64,000 bases of DNA, taken from assembly GCA_028673005.1 (NCBI GenBank), contig CM054117.1, positions 53,753,370 to 53,817,369 on the forward strand, written 5' to 3'. This document shows, one piece after another, positions 13,608-24,202 of the stretch (position 1 is the first letter of the stretch; every line of letters begins with the position of its first letter). The DNA is from Tanypteryx hageni. Its lineage: Eukaryota; Arthropoda; Insecta; Odonata; Petaluridae. The notes below the pieces were generated by a model, which did no database searches, was not told where the DNA came from, and was given only the letters and a program-made list of their open reading frames with translations. The translations under genes were made by a program, and so were the position numbers.

Positions 13608-14248
13608 GTAGTAAGAAGTTTGATAGTAACGTTTGTTTCATTAATGAAAATACTGACTTATCCATTCATATTGCTTAAAATCAACTAAAATATACTGCTA
13701 GTTCAGAGTAATTCAGCTTTAGATACTAGTAGGAGTTAAACTGTTGATCACCAATGAGGTTTTCAATGGCCTTTTCATAGGGAAAACAGTTTTCAGAATA
13801 ATCTTAAATGAAAAAAGATAAAAAGCTTTTAAGATAAATAAAAACTTACTATCAATAATAATTACGGTAAATGACAGCTTACAATTATTAGCAGAAATAT
13901 CTCTTCAAAAAACGTAGGAATGCTCGTATCAATACAAATCCACATTAAAATAAAGAGACTTCTATTACACCACGAACAATGACAATAGTTTGTTTAATCT
14001 CGTTGCTATTATGGACGCTTGTCTTTTGTTCAGATTCGCTTCGACAATATAAATACAGAAAAGGAAAGCTAAGGTTATATAATACAAATAATGTGATAAC
14101 TGTTGTCAAAATAATTAAATTATAAAAATAAACAACTAAAAAGAAAACATTATTTTAAAAAATAAATATGAAAAATGCCACTTATACTCTATATCTATCT
14201 TTCCACGCGAATTCAAATTAATATTTATCGCAGTATCAATGCGTAAAT
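13608..14248. other. No recognisable gene
   Basis: Very AT-rich; no feature supported. Confidence 0.5.
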
Positions 14249-14345
14249 CTGGTGGCCGAGGTGACTAAATCACTCGTTGTTACATGGTGATTATCTCAGG
14301 GGAGATGGTTCGAACCCTGCAAGCAGCTTTGGATTTTTTTTCAGA
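14249..14345 (+). mobile_element. tRNA-derived SINE head (Leu/Ser-like)
   Basis: A Pol III A-box-like TGGCCGAGGTG lies at 14,253-14,263 and an exact B box GGTTCGAACCC at 14,307-14,317, with spacing typical of a tRNA. A CTTTGG plus poly-T stretch follows. A 5' GGTGGCCGAG start is typical of class II (Leu/Ser) tRNAs, but the cloverleaf is incomplete and no CCA-type 3' end follows. A SINE head or tRNA pseudogene is more likely than a functional gene. Downstream sequence shows no clear SINE body. Confidence 0.5.
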
Positions 14346-15670
14346 TTAGATGGGGTCATATATATATAAAGCGAAGTTAATATAAAAGTTGGTAAAAACT
14401 TCACTTTCACACAAGTTGCATTCGCTGCATGTGCAGCCGCGTCCTTAAATCAGGAAGATATGAAAAAAATGGAGCCGCGATTTATTGGGGTCAAGTTCAT
14501 GAGGGAGGATACCATCCCGGGGATGGGGTTTAAAATGAGAGTTGGTGGGTACGTCACGGCACAGGTGGTTACTACAACGAAATACGATCCATTGTGAGGG
14601 GAGTTTATTTTTTCCGTTTATGCCGCGATAAAATTTATACACCGACCTCCGCCTCCTGAAATCTACCCTTAAAAAAACAAACGGATGCTTTCGAACGAGT
14701 TAGTTCACGGTCACTGCGTAGCTTTTTCGTTTTCAATTGACTTTAAACTAAATGGCGATACGACCATGTCTATATTACTAAAATGTAGTTTACCTCAGTA
14801 ACAACGATTGCTTTTTTTTTCTTTATTTTATCCATTGCCATGTTCTTGAACCTGTACCAAAGTACTGTAATTGCTTACGTCCCACCTGGCGAGAATACAT
14901 ATACTGCAATTACCAGACACACTTTGCTTCCGTTTCATTCTATTTTATGGAAACATAAGTTGGACCTCGCAATTTGGTCGTTTTGTGCACATAACTGTAT
15001 CTCTATCTATATATGAATGAGATGTGGTAATTCGCACATAAAGATTATTCCAGATTCATGGAAGCGTCAGTTTCTCGGGGAAGAAATTTATATTGACAGA
15101 CGTTTAAAAATGAATCATAGAGCTCACCTAATGCCTTGAATCCAATAAATGATCTGCGTAAGGCCAGCAGTCAAGAAACAGGAATGAAACAGATTTGCGC
15201 ATTCCAATCGCAAGTTTGTCCGCTCTCCGCCGATATTTTCTAATCGTTCAATCTGAAAATAACAGACAGACATTAAAATTTTGCATTTCTACGATTCACG
15301 GATAAACACTGAAGCAACCTGGATGGTTTTGAGAATTTACACTTATTCATACTTTTCAAACTATCCATTAGAACCAGCACAAAAATTAAGTTAATCAGTG
15401 ATGAAGTCTAATTTCTAAAATTGTTGTATAGATGATCGGGATTAACTCGTGAATGAGGGATAAAAAATAATCTATGGAATGATGTTCCTTCTCGAAATTT
15501 TTACCCAATAATTTTTTTCTGATCATTTTCAGAGCTCATATAATTAGACATATAGACACATAAAAATCCTCATTATCTTATATAATAGCAGGAATTACTT
15601 TTTTTGTAATGAAATAATTTTATGAACTCAGAGAACGTATCCAAACCATTCCATACGGAAATATATTCAT
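14346..15670. other. No recognisable gene
   Basis: Non-coding AT-rich DNA without supported features. Confidence 0.5.
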
Positions 15671-15671
15671 A

Positions 15672-15674
<3 letters not shown>

Positions 15675-15734
<60 letters not shown>
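15675..15734. repeat. (AT)n microsatellite, about 60 bp
   Basis: About 30 uninterrupted AT dinucleotides, flanked by imperfect TATTCATA and GTATAT steps. Open frames on both strands encode only Tyr-Ile repeats and are artefacts. Confidence 0.95.
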
Positions 15735-15740
<6 letters not shown>

Positions 15741-17700
15741 TATAAAAATACATTCCCGCCTCAATATGTTCCTTGGATCACATAAAATAATGTTTTCGCA
15801 TTAATCGTTACCATCGTAGGTTATACCGGCAAAACCTAAAGCATTAAATCGCGCGATTTGAGATGAAAATCGTTAAGTCAACGATGCCACGCTCGCGACC
15901 CGCCTCCTTGCCCGTAAGCGCGCGAAAAAAATTGACGATCTCGACGCGCATCTTTCTCATCTTAACGATCCAACAGATTGAGAAGGGCGCGATCAGACGT
16001 ATTCAACTCTTCAATCTCTCAAAAAAAAACGAACGAGCTCTACATAGGCGAAAACCCACGCGGGTCGCGAAGTTTATGTTCCAGAGGGAATAACGAGAGA
16101 GATTTAAGAAAGAAAAACCAACCGCGGAGTCCGTCGGGCGCACACAAAAGACCGGAATAATTCATCAGGCGTTCAAATCTCCGAGCAAAAGACGAGAGCG
16201 TAGTACTGACGCTGAGGATGAGGCGGAATGAAATAACACCCCGGGAATCTCAATTAAAGTGGGACGGATGTGGGCAGAGCAGATGACCACGGACAGAAAT
16301 ATCGATCGGGTAAATGACGCGTGCATCCTCGTCCTCTTCGACTATCGAGAAAAAGTGCATTGGAACATCCGATCAAGCGGGCAACAGATTCGTCCGAGAG
16401 CTCGCGCACGCCTTACCCGCAAAGCAATTCCGAATCGTTGGATGGCAGTCGCGGTACAACAACCGTTTCCATTAAGGATTATGGCGTTATAGGGAAATAT
16501 TACTTCGAAGTGTCGGATGAAGAAGATTGCTGCCCTTTTTATGTAGTTTTGCTTGTTACTCTTTTACTTCCACGGGCATTTTTCAATTTTTTTTGTTCGA
16601 ACAATCTTTCTTCGTCTAAAAATGTCAATAAATTTTCCTGCTCTGTGTCGAACTGGCAATATCATAATGCCAAGAAAATTATACTGAGCTAGCAAACTAC
16701 TCTGTCGTTGTTTAAATTGCGCAGCTTAATGCATTAAGCATTTTATAGCTAATAGGTTTTATGTTTTCGAACTTCACTCGGAGATTGTGTATGAATTTGT
16801 CAAGACGCACAGATAAACTTATAGATTAATTCTGAAAGAAAATGTAAGTAGTTAATGATGTAAATCTCAGACGAATTTGCATGCGATTTGCAAATCAATG
16901 CTTGGAAAAATCGTAGTAATTTGCGTTCGAAATATGAAAAATCTAAAGCTTTAAGTATTATTGTTCTATTGCAACCTATTTAATGTCTTCTTGTCCGATA
17001 TAAATGAAAGAACGCGAGAAATTTCACTTTCTTTCAAAATTTTCATATTATTTTCCGTGTTACTCGTCCTTAAGTCTTTTAAAATCTTCTTCTGATATAT
17101 ATTTTAGCAGAATATATTTCTCCATACTATAACTATTCTAAGAAATTTAAGCCGTAGCCCTTATGCTTCGGAGAAGTCTCTCTTAAAACTTCCACGCCAT
17201 AAACTTATTCACGTTATTGCACGACACTCTTTTGGTCACATCTGCCAACATTGTATTTAAGGGTAAACGTCTGAGTCTACGTATACACGCAAACTTTTTA
17301 CGGCTCCACAAATATCGACATTCCATTTTCTATTTTCTGAAGCTCGTGCTTATTATCTTACCATTTCTATTCAACTTTTCCAAAACATATCGTCTTGTGT
17401 AAACATTTTATTCGCGTCCAGCACTTTCTTCGACTCGAGTACGTAGTATATACCACAATCTCCCCGCTCGCACCATACAATCTATCCCATAAAACCCTTC
17501 TCGTTTTGCCGTTACTGGAGACGAGCGAGTAGCCGGGGAGAGAGAGAGAGATAGAAATTGCTCACGAATCCCTTACTCCTTTCGCTCGGTCTCCGGTTCG
17601 AGCCTCAAGAGGGGGCGTGGAGTCGTTTCGACATTTACAGATTTTCTTCGATCATACTCGCCATCTATAAGTCATTCACATCCTATCGGAAAATAAGTGT
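15735..17700. other. No recognisable gene
   Basis: A GC-richer stretch at 15.85-16.5 kb contains open frames of up to 123 codons with no recognisable domain. A short (GA)n lies near 17,540. I found no splice-bounded exon here. Confidence 0.45.
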
Positions 17701-17793
17701 ATAACCCTTATTTCCTGGGAATAATTTTGAAACGAGAAAAAAGTCTGCTATGGCCAAGAAAACATCCGCGTTCAGAAACGAAAAAAATTATCT

Positions 17794-17864
17794 GCTACGA
17801 TAGTTCAATGGTAGAATATCCGCCCGGCAAGTGGAAGACCCGGGTTCGATTCCCAGCCATAGCA
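17794..17864 (+). pseudogene. tRNA-Gly-like sequence inside copy 1
   Basis: The 71-nt length and layout match a eukaryotic tRNA-Gly. The D arm GTTC...GAAT contains TGGTAGAA, and the T loop is TTCGATT. The anticodon stem TCCGC/GTGGA pairs. The anticodon loop reads CCGGCAA, so U33 is replaced by C and the anticodon position would be GGC (Ala) rather than GCC. The acceptor stem (GCTACGA/CCATAGC) has two mismatches and the T stem one. These defects argue against a translating tRNA. It probably serves as the element's internal Pol III promoter. Confidence 0.7.
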
Positions 17865-17868
17865 GACT

Positions 17869-17874
17869 TTTTTC
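17869..17874 (+). terminator. Pol III-type T6 run just after the tRNA-like body
   Basis: Six T residues start five bases past the tRNA 3' end, where a Pol III transcript from the internal boxes should stop. The tail lies beyond it. Confidence 0.5.
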
Positions 17875-18110
17875 TCGTTTCAAAATTATTCCCAATTTTA
17901 CAGCTTATGCCTGTCTGCATAGGATCTTCGGATCACTTCATTCCACCTTATTTCCTGGATAATGCTGCCATGCTCGCTGTATTTGGGCGCGATGAAAGAA
18001 GCTAACTGAAAACGACGATATACCCAGAAATAAAAACTTGAGCGCGGTTTCTATTCGCCGATGAGTAATCAGGAAAGTGCTTTCAATGGGTGAACTCAAA
18101 TAGTCTAGGT

Positions 18111-18421
18111 CAGCGTTTCTCAACTCCTTGGATAATTACGGCCCACCTAAGCTACAGAAAAATTATTCGCGGCCCACTTATATATCGATAGGTGAATACA
18201 TGGGCTGGAGAAAATCCTATCCTATATTAGCGATTAAAAGTAGCGGGTTATCTAAAAAAACAAATCAAATTATTAAAAATTTTCATTAGTTATTTATAAC
18301 GTTTGATTTTTACAAAATACTAAGTTTTCGCTATACTTTTGTGACATTATATAAATATTGTTAACCAACCTTAAATCTTTTCAAATTTTCGCTGGTTGCA
18401 GTCCACTGGTTGAGAACATTG
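18111..18421. mobile_element. hAT-type MITE with perfect 8-bp duplication
   Basis: The left end CAGCGTTTCTCAAC and right end (reverse complement CAATGTTCTCAACC) are imperfect terminal inverted repeats of the widespread CAGnGGTTCTCAACC type. The 8-bp sequence GTCTAGGT lies directly on both sides (18,103-18,110 and 18,422-18,429). The 311-bp interior, with CGGCCCACCTA and CGGCCCACTTA repeated near the left end, has no coding capacity. Mobilisation would need a hAT transposase from elsewhere. Confidence 0.85.
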
Positions 18422-18430
18422 GTCTAGGTC

Positions 18431-18590
18431 AAGGGTCTCGAGCTCAAATTGCATGACTGCCAAATAGATCATTTCTAAATGCATGGCGAGCCGCATGTAA
18501 AAATGAGAAACTAAATACTAGGTTGAAGTAGGAAAACACCACATAGAGAACTGTAGATCTCGTCTTACAGTTGAAAACAAAATTGTTTTT
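18431..18590. mobile_element. Possible truncated hAT-type element
   Basis: Immediately after the previous duplication, CAAGGGTCTCGAGCTC resembles a hAT terminus of the CAGGGGTCTCAAACTC type and is followed by GCGAGCCGCATG, a phrase also seen in the 13.3-kb MITE. No right terminus is found, so it is probably broken. Confidence 0.3.
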
Positions 18591-18676
18591 CATAACCTTG
18601 TTATAGCTATTAGGTACACCTAAGATAAGCGCTAGATTTTTCAATTTTTTATACGTAAGTGCTCATTCTTGAACCA
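18591..18676 (+). repeat. Degraded fragment of the hammerhead-bearing repeat
   Basis: ATAACCTTGTTATAGCTATT and the downstream GTGCTCATTCTTGAA track the right arm of the 47.5-kb foldback repeat (ATAACCTTGCTGTGGTTATT ... TGCTTGTTCTTGAA) in the same orientation. The ribozyme-like core itself is not preserved here. Confidence 0.45.
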
Positions 18677-18679
18677 TGC

Positions 18680-19395
18680 GGGTGCTTGATATTTTAACGA
18701 AAACAAGCTACCGCACAATTCTTTTGCGTTAAAAAAACTTCACCTCTCTTCAGATAACCAATAATAGAATCAAAGAATCAAAAAATGGAATTGAAACTCA
18801 TGCTCCAGGTAATTGTAATTCCGATCGATAAAAATTTGAAGAATGAAAATATCAATTTCAACCGAATTCTCCGCTAATTCAAGGTAGATTTCAAATCCCT
18901 TGGCAACCACACTTAGTTCCATTCTTTCAGCTTCTGTTTAAGTTTCTCTTTCGCTTCTCAATCTTATCCTAACAGCGCTGCTTTAGAATGCCCTGAACCC
19001 ACTCCCATGCTTCCCTCGCAGCGTGAAGAGATAAACCAATGAAAGCGCGTCATAAAAACAAATTTTTTTTCATAGTCGCAAACTTCCCGCCGGGTATATC
19101 CCTTGACCTACCATCACGCAACATTTCATACACGCGGAAACCGTTAAAAGTACGCGAGAAAAATGATCGATCCGTGAGCGAGCGAAGCCCGAGCAGCTCC
19201 CTTCGGGAAACGTATCTCCCTAATCTTCTCCCCTTCCATTCTCCTCTCCTCTTTCCCTTACTTACTCTTAACACTCCTTCCACAGCGACAGGACTCACGA
19301 TTTTCCTAAACCTTTTAACTCCCTTCCTCTCCCGACGCAATCTCACTTCCTCATTCTCGGCCGTTTCCTCCTCCGGTTTTATTTTCTTTTTCTCT
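18680..19395. other. No recognisable gene
   Basis: No supported feature. Confidence 0.5.
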
Positions 19396-19405
19396 CTCCC
19401 TCTCT

Positions 19406-19454
<49 letters not shown>

Positions 19455-19616
19455 ACTATCCGATCGCTGAAGCGTGCTACGGAGGCATCTTTCCGTTTCG
19501 TTCGTTTTACGAAGCGAAAAAGGTTCATTCTCTCTCTCTCTCTCTCTCTCTCTTTCACTCTTCCTCTCTCTATTTCTCCCTTTCTCTCTTTCTCTCTCTC
19601 TCCTTCCCTCCTCCCT
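19396..19616. repeat. (CT)n microsatellite cluster
   Basis: A CT run of about 41 bp (19,411-19,451), another at 19,530-19,553 and several shorter ones. Open frames on both strands are Ser-Leu or Arg-Glu dipeptide artefacts. Confidence 0.95.
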
Positions 19617-20840
19617 GGTCTCGAGATTTTTATCCCGTGGCATGTTTGAATTGCCTATTCATCTTTCTTCTAATGATAGTCATTTCGGCATTCGTATGTA
19701 CATGTGTTTTCCAGCGTATATTTCCGTTACATAATTTTCGAATCTCCGCGGAAGACTAACGCAGGAGGTGGTCATTATCCTTTTCCCCAAGAAATTATAC
19801 TTTTTTCGGAGATGTATCCCCCTCAATTTTACATTCTTTTCCGTCGCGGATTATTCTTAATTGAACGAATCGTATAAGTCTTGAGTTTTTCAAGTTCCCT
19901 ACGCTGAAGCGTAAATTTCGGTTTAACGATCGCCCGTCTCTCGCTAATAATGTTATCCTTCTCTCGAGTAGTTTTGGTCAGAAATGTTGATCTCAAAATT
20001 CTTGACGAGAAAATAAAACCAACGAAAAAATCGATTTGGAGATTTTATCCTTGCTAATGTGAAAGCGGCAAACAAGTTTCAAAGCCAATTTTAAATAATA
20101 AAATAAAAGACTTAAGGATATGACATGTCTTTTGTAAGAGTATAACTATGGATTCCGCTCGTTTCGCCGAACCTAAACCGTTAACGAAAATATACTTCCA
20201 TCTTCTAATCTCCGATCGGAGAGACTGTCGAGTTGCCATTCCTTCCGCATTTTTCCGAAAATATTTCACCGAATTAAGACTTCTTATGTTTCCCTTCCAC
20301 TTACCACACGTTCCCAAAGATAGTGCCGCTATTTTGGAAAAAAAACTTTTAAGACCTCTTTCAAATCCTTCAAGGAATTTTACTGCCTCCGATCAAATTC
20401 GGCAAGCGACATTATCGACTCTTGGTGCCCTGTTTCTGCCTTTCACCGAGAGACACCGCTCCATTTTTACTACCGAAAACGACGGAGTGTAATCGCTGAT
20501 AAAACTGGCCGAAGTTAAACTAGCCCAATTTGGGTTCTTGATTCTCATGCTCGACTCAATCGGCGCTTTCCTACCTTTAGTATGGCGACGAATCGATTTC
20601 ATGGACGCAGAATGAAAATATAAAAATCCTAGTATTCTCGAATTTTATTCCGACTGAAACCGTCTGGTATTAGTCGAAGGTATTTATTGCATTTTTGAGA
20701 AAGAGGGGCAATGACAAAACCCGAGCTTTTTAACTATATCGAAGGATAATAAGTAACGGAAAATTATATCAACACGAAGTATTTAACGATTGAGGGCTGC
20801 GATATCATTTAATTCATCGGATAACGAAAAAGTAAAATAG
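19617..20840. other. No recognisable gene
   Basis: Overlapping opposite-strand open frames near 20.05-20.6 kb (up to 114 codons) have no recognisable domain. Confidence 0.45.
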
Positions 20841-20853
20841 CACAATTACATAT

Positions 20854-21045
20854 TGGTGGAATAAAGCGATTCGAAGATCCTATGCAGACAGGCATAAGCT
20901 GCAAAGTTGGGAATAATTTTGAAACGAGAAAAAAGTCTGCTATGACCGGGACTCGAACCCGGGTCTTTCACTTTCCGGGAAAGTGGAAGACCCGGGTTTG
21001 ATTCCCGGTCATAGCAGACTGTTTTCCCGTTTCAAAATTATTCCC
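20854..21045 (-). mobile_element. tRNA hairpin retroposon, copy 2 (palindromic)
   Basis: A 192-bp element with 12-bp duplications ACAATTACATAT (20,842-20,853 and 21,046-21,057). Read on the minus strand, a near-perfect palindrome comes first and the conserved tail (ending TTATTCCACCA) comes last. The palindrome arms are 20,909-20,976 and 20,977-21,045. They are about 90% identical as reverse complements and have no spacer. Each arm carries the tRNA T arm, acceptor strand and flank. The D arm and anticodon arm are absent, so the tRNA is represented only by its 3' half in both orientations. Compared with copy 1, the centre (leader, D and anticodon arms) has been replaced by an inverted copy of the 3' half. 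Confidence 0.75.
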
Positions 21046-21057
21046 ACAATTACATAT

Positions 21058-22942
21058 GTTCATTATTTATCGAAAAGAGAATCGGTTATTATTTCTAGCT
21101 CTTAAACGGCACCATTAGATAACCATGGAATTAATTCTTTTTTGGATCGGAAATTATTTTATCAATGCTCTCGATCTATTCGGCGAAAATGTTGGAAAAA
21201 GTGTACCACACAAAATTGTAATAAGATCAAGAAATAAAATAATAAAACGGATATTACTACTAAAGATACTATGATAATATGCATATGAGCGAAAGAAAAT
21301 TAAGCAAAAAGGGACAACGACGGAATTCAAATGAAGTCAGCAAGTATAGGACCAGGAAGATGCAGATACATACTTTTCAGATTTCTTTTACTATTTGATG
21401 CTAAAATTTAGGTATGCATCATTATAAACCGGAGTATAAACTTCGCTACAATGTCAATCAAGTAAAGCCAGCATCCATAAATGACCCTTTATTGATTGAT
21501 CATAAGAAAGGCCATGTGGAATATAAAACCGGAAGTACCTAACATTTTAGCGGTTTTTTTAATTCGCTTATGCGTTCGACTTTTCCGCCGTATGAGATGC
21601 AAACTCCTCATAAATGAAAGCAGATAGAGACTTCATTTTTTCTCCAATCGATTTAGTATTGAGTCTCGTTGTGCATGTTTTCTCTGCTCGTCCATCTGCC
21701 TTAAAATATTTTTGAAAAAATCGACTTTTACTGTCTGCTTCAGCAGCTCGCTCCTTAATTGTTTATTTATATCTTTACCAGGCACGCGCTGTTTTTTTTG
21801 AGAGCCAGGTTAAATTTCACTCGCAGCACTTCCACAACCGTGTAAACGAGCATTAATTGCATAAAAGGGCGTAGCAAACTCTTACGCCTACATTTCAACA
21901 TTTATTGACCCCTTACCCGGAAAACAGGTTTTTACGCATCTCAGACGTTACATAAACTAAAGGAGCATTAGTCACTTCTTATGTTTGGAAAGAAAAAAGT
22001 GACGAACGAATCAGAGGTGAGGCTGAGTATGGGGAAGGATGGGGTGGATTCGCCATATTAGTCCGTAACGGGGTTCGCCCTTGGTCCAACAGTAAAGATG
22101 TTCCTGCAAATGCTTTTATCCCGATTCACGTAGAGATCCGAGGGAAGCCATCCGAAGGCCAATATCACGCCTTTTCACGACCGATCAAGCGAGAGGGCAG
22201 CAGCCGTCTCCCCCTCAACCCTCTCCTCCGAACCTCCCCATGATCTTTTTTCCTTAACTGCTCCACTGACTCCTATGCTAATCAAAGGCCAATGGCCTCT
22301 CTTGCGCGGCTGTGTTGAGACCGTAGGCGCCAATATCCTGTTCGCCTCATGGGCACATTTTTTTGCGCGACTGCATTTTGTGCCCCGTGGCGTCGGAGAG
22401 AGACAGCGAGCTCGAACGATTTTGGGTGGATTTCCTTTAAATCCGTGCTCGAACAAGAGGCATTGGTATTTTCTTGGTTAATGCGCTAATTCGGAGAATA
22501 ATTTTTCTTTGCAATTATTAACAATTATCGTTGTATTAATTATTATTATTATGAATCCGCTCTGGTTCATGAGCAATAAAAATAATCGAACCCTGATGAC
22601 TTCCACGCATATAACTCGAATTTCCGACGCGACGAAGTAGATATTTTTCACGTTCGCATTCAGGTTTCAAGCTCTATAATTCAAAGTATCGATGACTCGA
22701 ACATTTTCCATCTTCCCATGAGATTCGATTCATCGAATTTATAATCAAACTTCGGTACTTCGGTGTCTCGAACGGAATCGAAATAGATATATTGTTCGCT
22801 CTTCCGTATTTCTCGACGTTAAAATGGAGTTCCATGGCCATAAATTTCGATTAATCGAAATTATATTCTTTCATTGGTGTGGCGGTCGAGCCATCGGGAT
22901 ACGAGTGTATCTTATTGAGGTGTTTTAAATAATGCCGAAACT
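21058..22942. other. No recognisable gene
   Basis: No gene or RNA supported. Opposite-strand open frames of 68-93 codons overlap at 22.2-22.5 kb without recognisable domains. Confidence 0.45.
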
Positions 22943-22944
22943 GC

Positions 22945-23050
22945 GTATGATAAATAAATAAATACATACATACATAAATGAATGAATAAATAGATAAATA
23001 AATAAATAATGAATAAATAAATACATAAATAGATAGATAAATAAATACAG
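22945..23050. repeat. ATAA/ATAC/ATGA/ATAG tetranucleotide tract
   Basis: Interspersed tetranucleotide repeats based on AATA with C, G or T variants, running directly into the (AT)n tract. The minus-strand frame through it (YLSIYL repeats) is an artefact. Confidence 0.9.
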
Positions 23051-23054
23051 AGGT

Positions 23055-23057
<3 letters not shown>

Positions 23058-23091
<34 letters not shown>
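23058..23091. repeat. (AT)n microsatellite
   Basis: About 17 AT dinucleotides at the left edge of the foldback repeat. Confidence 0.95.
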
Positions 23092-23092
<1 letters not shown>

Positions 23093-23123
23093 CAACTTAC
23101 GGAAAAGGAAAGGTAAAATAGAT

Positions 23124-23332
23124 ATATGGATGTCAACAAGGTGTTGGGATGAGGAAACCCAGTGAGCACTCACCAATCAGACGACTTCAGGTTGGCGAGG
23201 CCCCGGGGATGTCGAAGCGACACACGTAAAATAACACAAAAACACAGAAACATCACAAACGTAAAGCTTTCGGAACTACTCCTTCTTCAGCTACAGAGAG
23301 AGAACTTCCTCATCCCAACACCTTGTTGACAT

Positions 23333-23340
<8 letters not shown>
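23124..23340. mobile_element. Foldback repeat with hammerhead-like core
   Basis: TATGGATGTCAACAAGGTGT onward (23,124-23,155) is repeated as its exact reverse complement at 23,308-23,339, giving 32-bp arms around a 152-bp centre, with (AT)n on both sides. Within the centre, on the minus strand, CTGAAGA (23,284-23,290) is followed by a short GGA...TCC stem and GAAA. These are the conserved strands of a hammerhead core, and a two-base-pair stem III (AG/CU) is possible. Stem I pairing is weak. Penelope-like elements are known to carry such motifs, but no coding sequence is present. Ribozyme identity is inference. Confidence 0.5.

Positions 23341-23387
<47 letters not shown>
23335..23387. repeat. 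(AT)n microsatellite
   Basis: About 26 AT dinucleotides, directly abutting the right arm of the foldback repeat. Confidence 0.95.
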
Positions 23388-23388
<1 letters not shown>

Positions 23389-24050
23389 CTTATATGTGTG
23401 TGATAAGTGGAGAACATGTAAACTAATAAATAACGCACGCGTTTCTATGAACATATACGAAAATACTTGTTTTACCCGTTGAGCGTTGAACTCCCTTATA
23501 CCATGATAAAGAGTTATCGCCTCTGAATGACGTGCACCTAAAAAAACAAAACGTTCAATTCATTTGGCGGAATTTTTGATCTCGGCACGATTTTTATTTC
23601 CGCATTCGGCCCTTCGCTTCGCTCCCTCCGGCTACCAAAAAGACGTGAAAATAAAACGCCGCGGCCATCCCCTCCTCCACGTAAAAGACAAGCTCTTTTA
23701 AACACCCACGCCATTGACCCTCGCACGATGATGAGAATTTGGAAAAGGGTCGAAGCAAAACGCTCATTTGTGCCGACGCCTTCGTTAATTGCGGCTTTTT
23801 TCCCTATCGTTCGACCTCTCGGTCAATTCGCTCGTAGCACACGCCCCCTACATCAGTCTCCTACAACAATTCTCCGGGCGATTTCACTCGTCTTCGCGTC
23901 TTTTATTTTTTTTCTCTCATTTTCGGAGCGCGGAAGAAAGAATAATCGAATATTTGTGAAATGGCTACTTACAGCATAGAAAAATTTTTGCTTGGTCATC
24001 AAACTGGTATCGCGGAATTGTGCGTGCATAAATGTGTGTGTGCATATACT
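23388..24050. other. No recognisable gene
   Basis: GC-richer stretch with opposite-strand open frames and no recognisable domain. Confidence 0.5.
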
Positions 24051-24054
24051 TGAG

Positions 24055-24202
24055 GAAGAGGAAAGGTATGGGTGGAAATATGTGCCGCAGGAAGCCCGAT
24101 GGTCACCTATGTTTGGAAAGCCGCTGGGGATGTCGGAGGGACACATTAATTTTCTCTTCGCGGCTGAAGAAAGGTATTATCCGAAAAGACTCCGCCATAC
24201 TT

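Larger units (their letters stand above)
17719..17945 (+). mobile_element. tRNA hairpin retroposon, copy 1 (complete)
   Basis: A 227-bp element bounded by perfect 13-bp duplications CCTTATTTCCTGG (17,706-17,718 and 17,946-17,958), which points to LINE-type target-primed integration. Order: left inverted repeat (17,717-17,754, its first two bases shared with the duplication), a 39-bp leader, a 71-nt tRNA-like body (17,794-17,864), right inverted repeat (17,856-17,893) and a tail (17,894-17,945). The two 38-bp repeats are perfect reverse complements, and the right one starts inside the tRNA 3' acceptor strand. The leader (CAGAAACGAAAAAAATTAT) can also pair with the right repeat, extending the tRNA acceptor stem. 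Perfect duplications and repeats suggest a young insertion. The family is not one I can name. Confidence 0.8.

Noticed and set aside
17588..17602. B-box-like GGTTCGAGCCTC suggesting another tRNA
   Set aside because: No A box or pairing stems at the right distance.
17794..17864. Functional tRNA gene
   Set aside because: U33 is missing, the acceptor and T stems contain mismatches, the anticodon does not fit the tRNA-Gly body, and the sequence is repeated in a mobile family.
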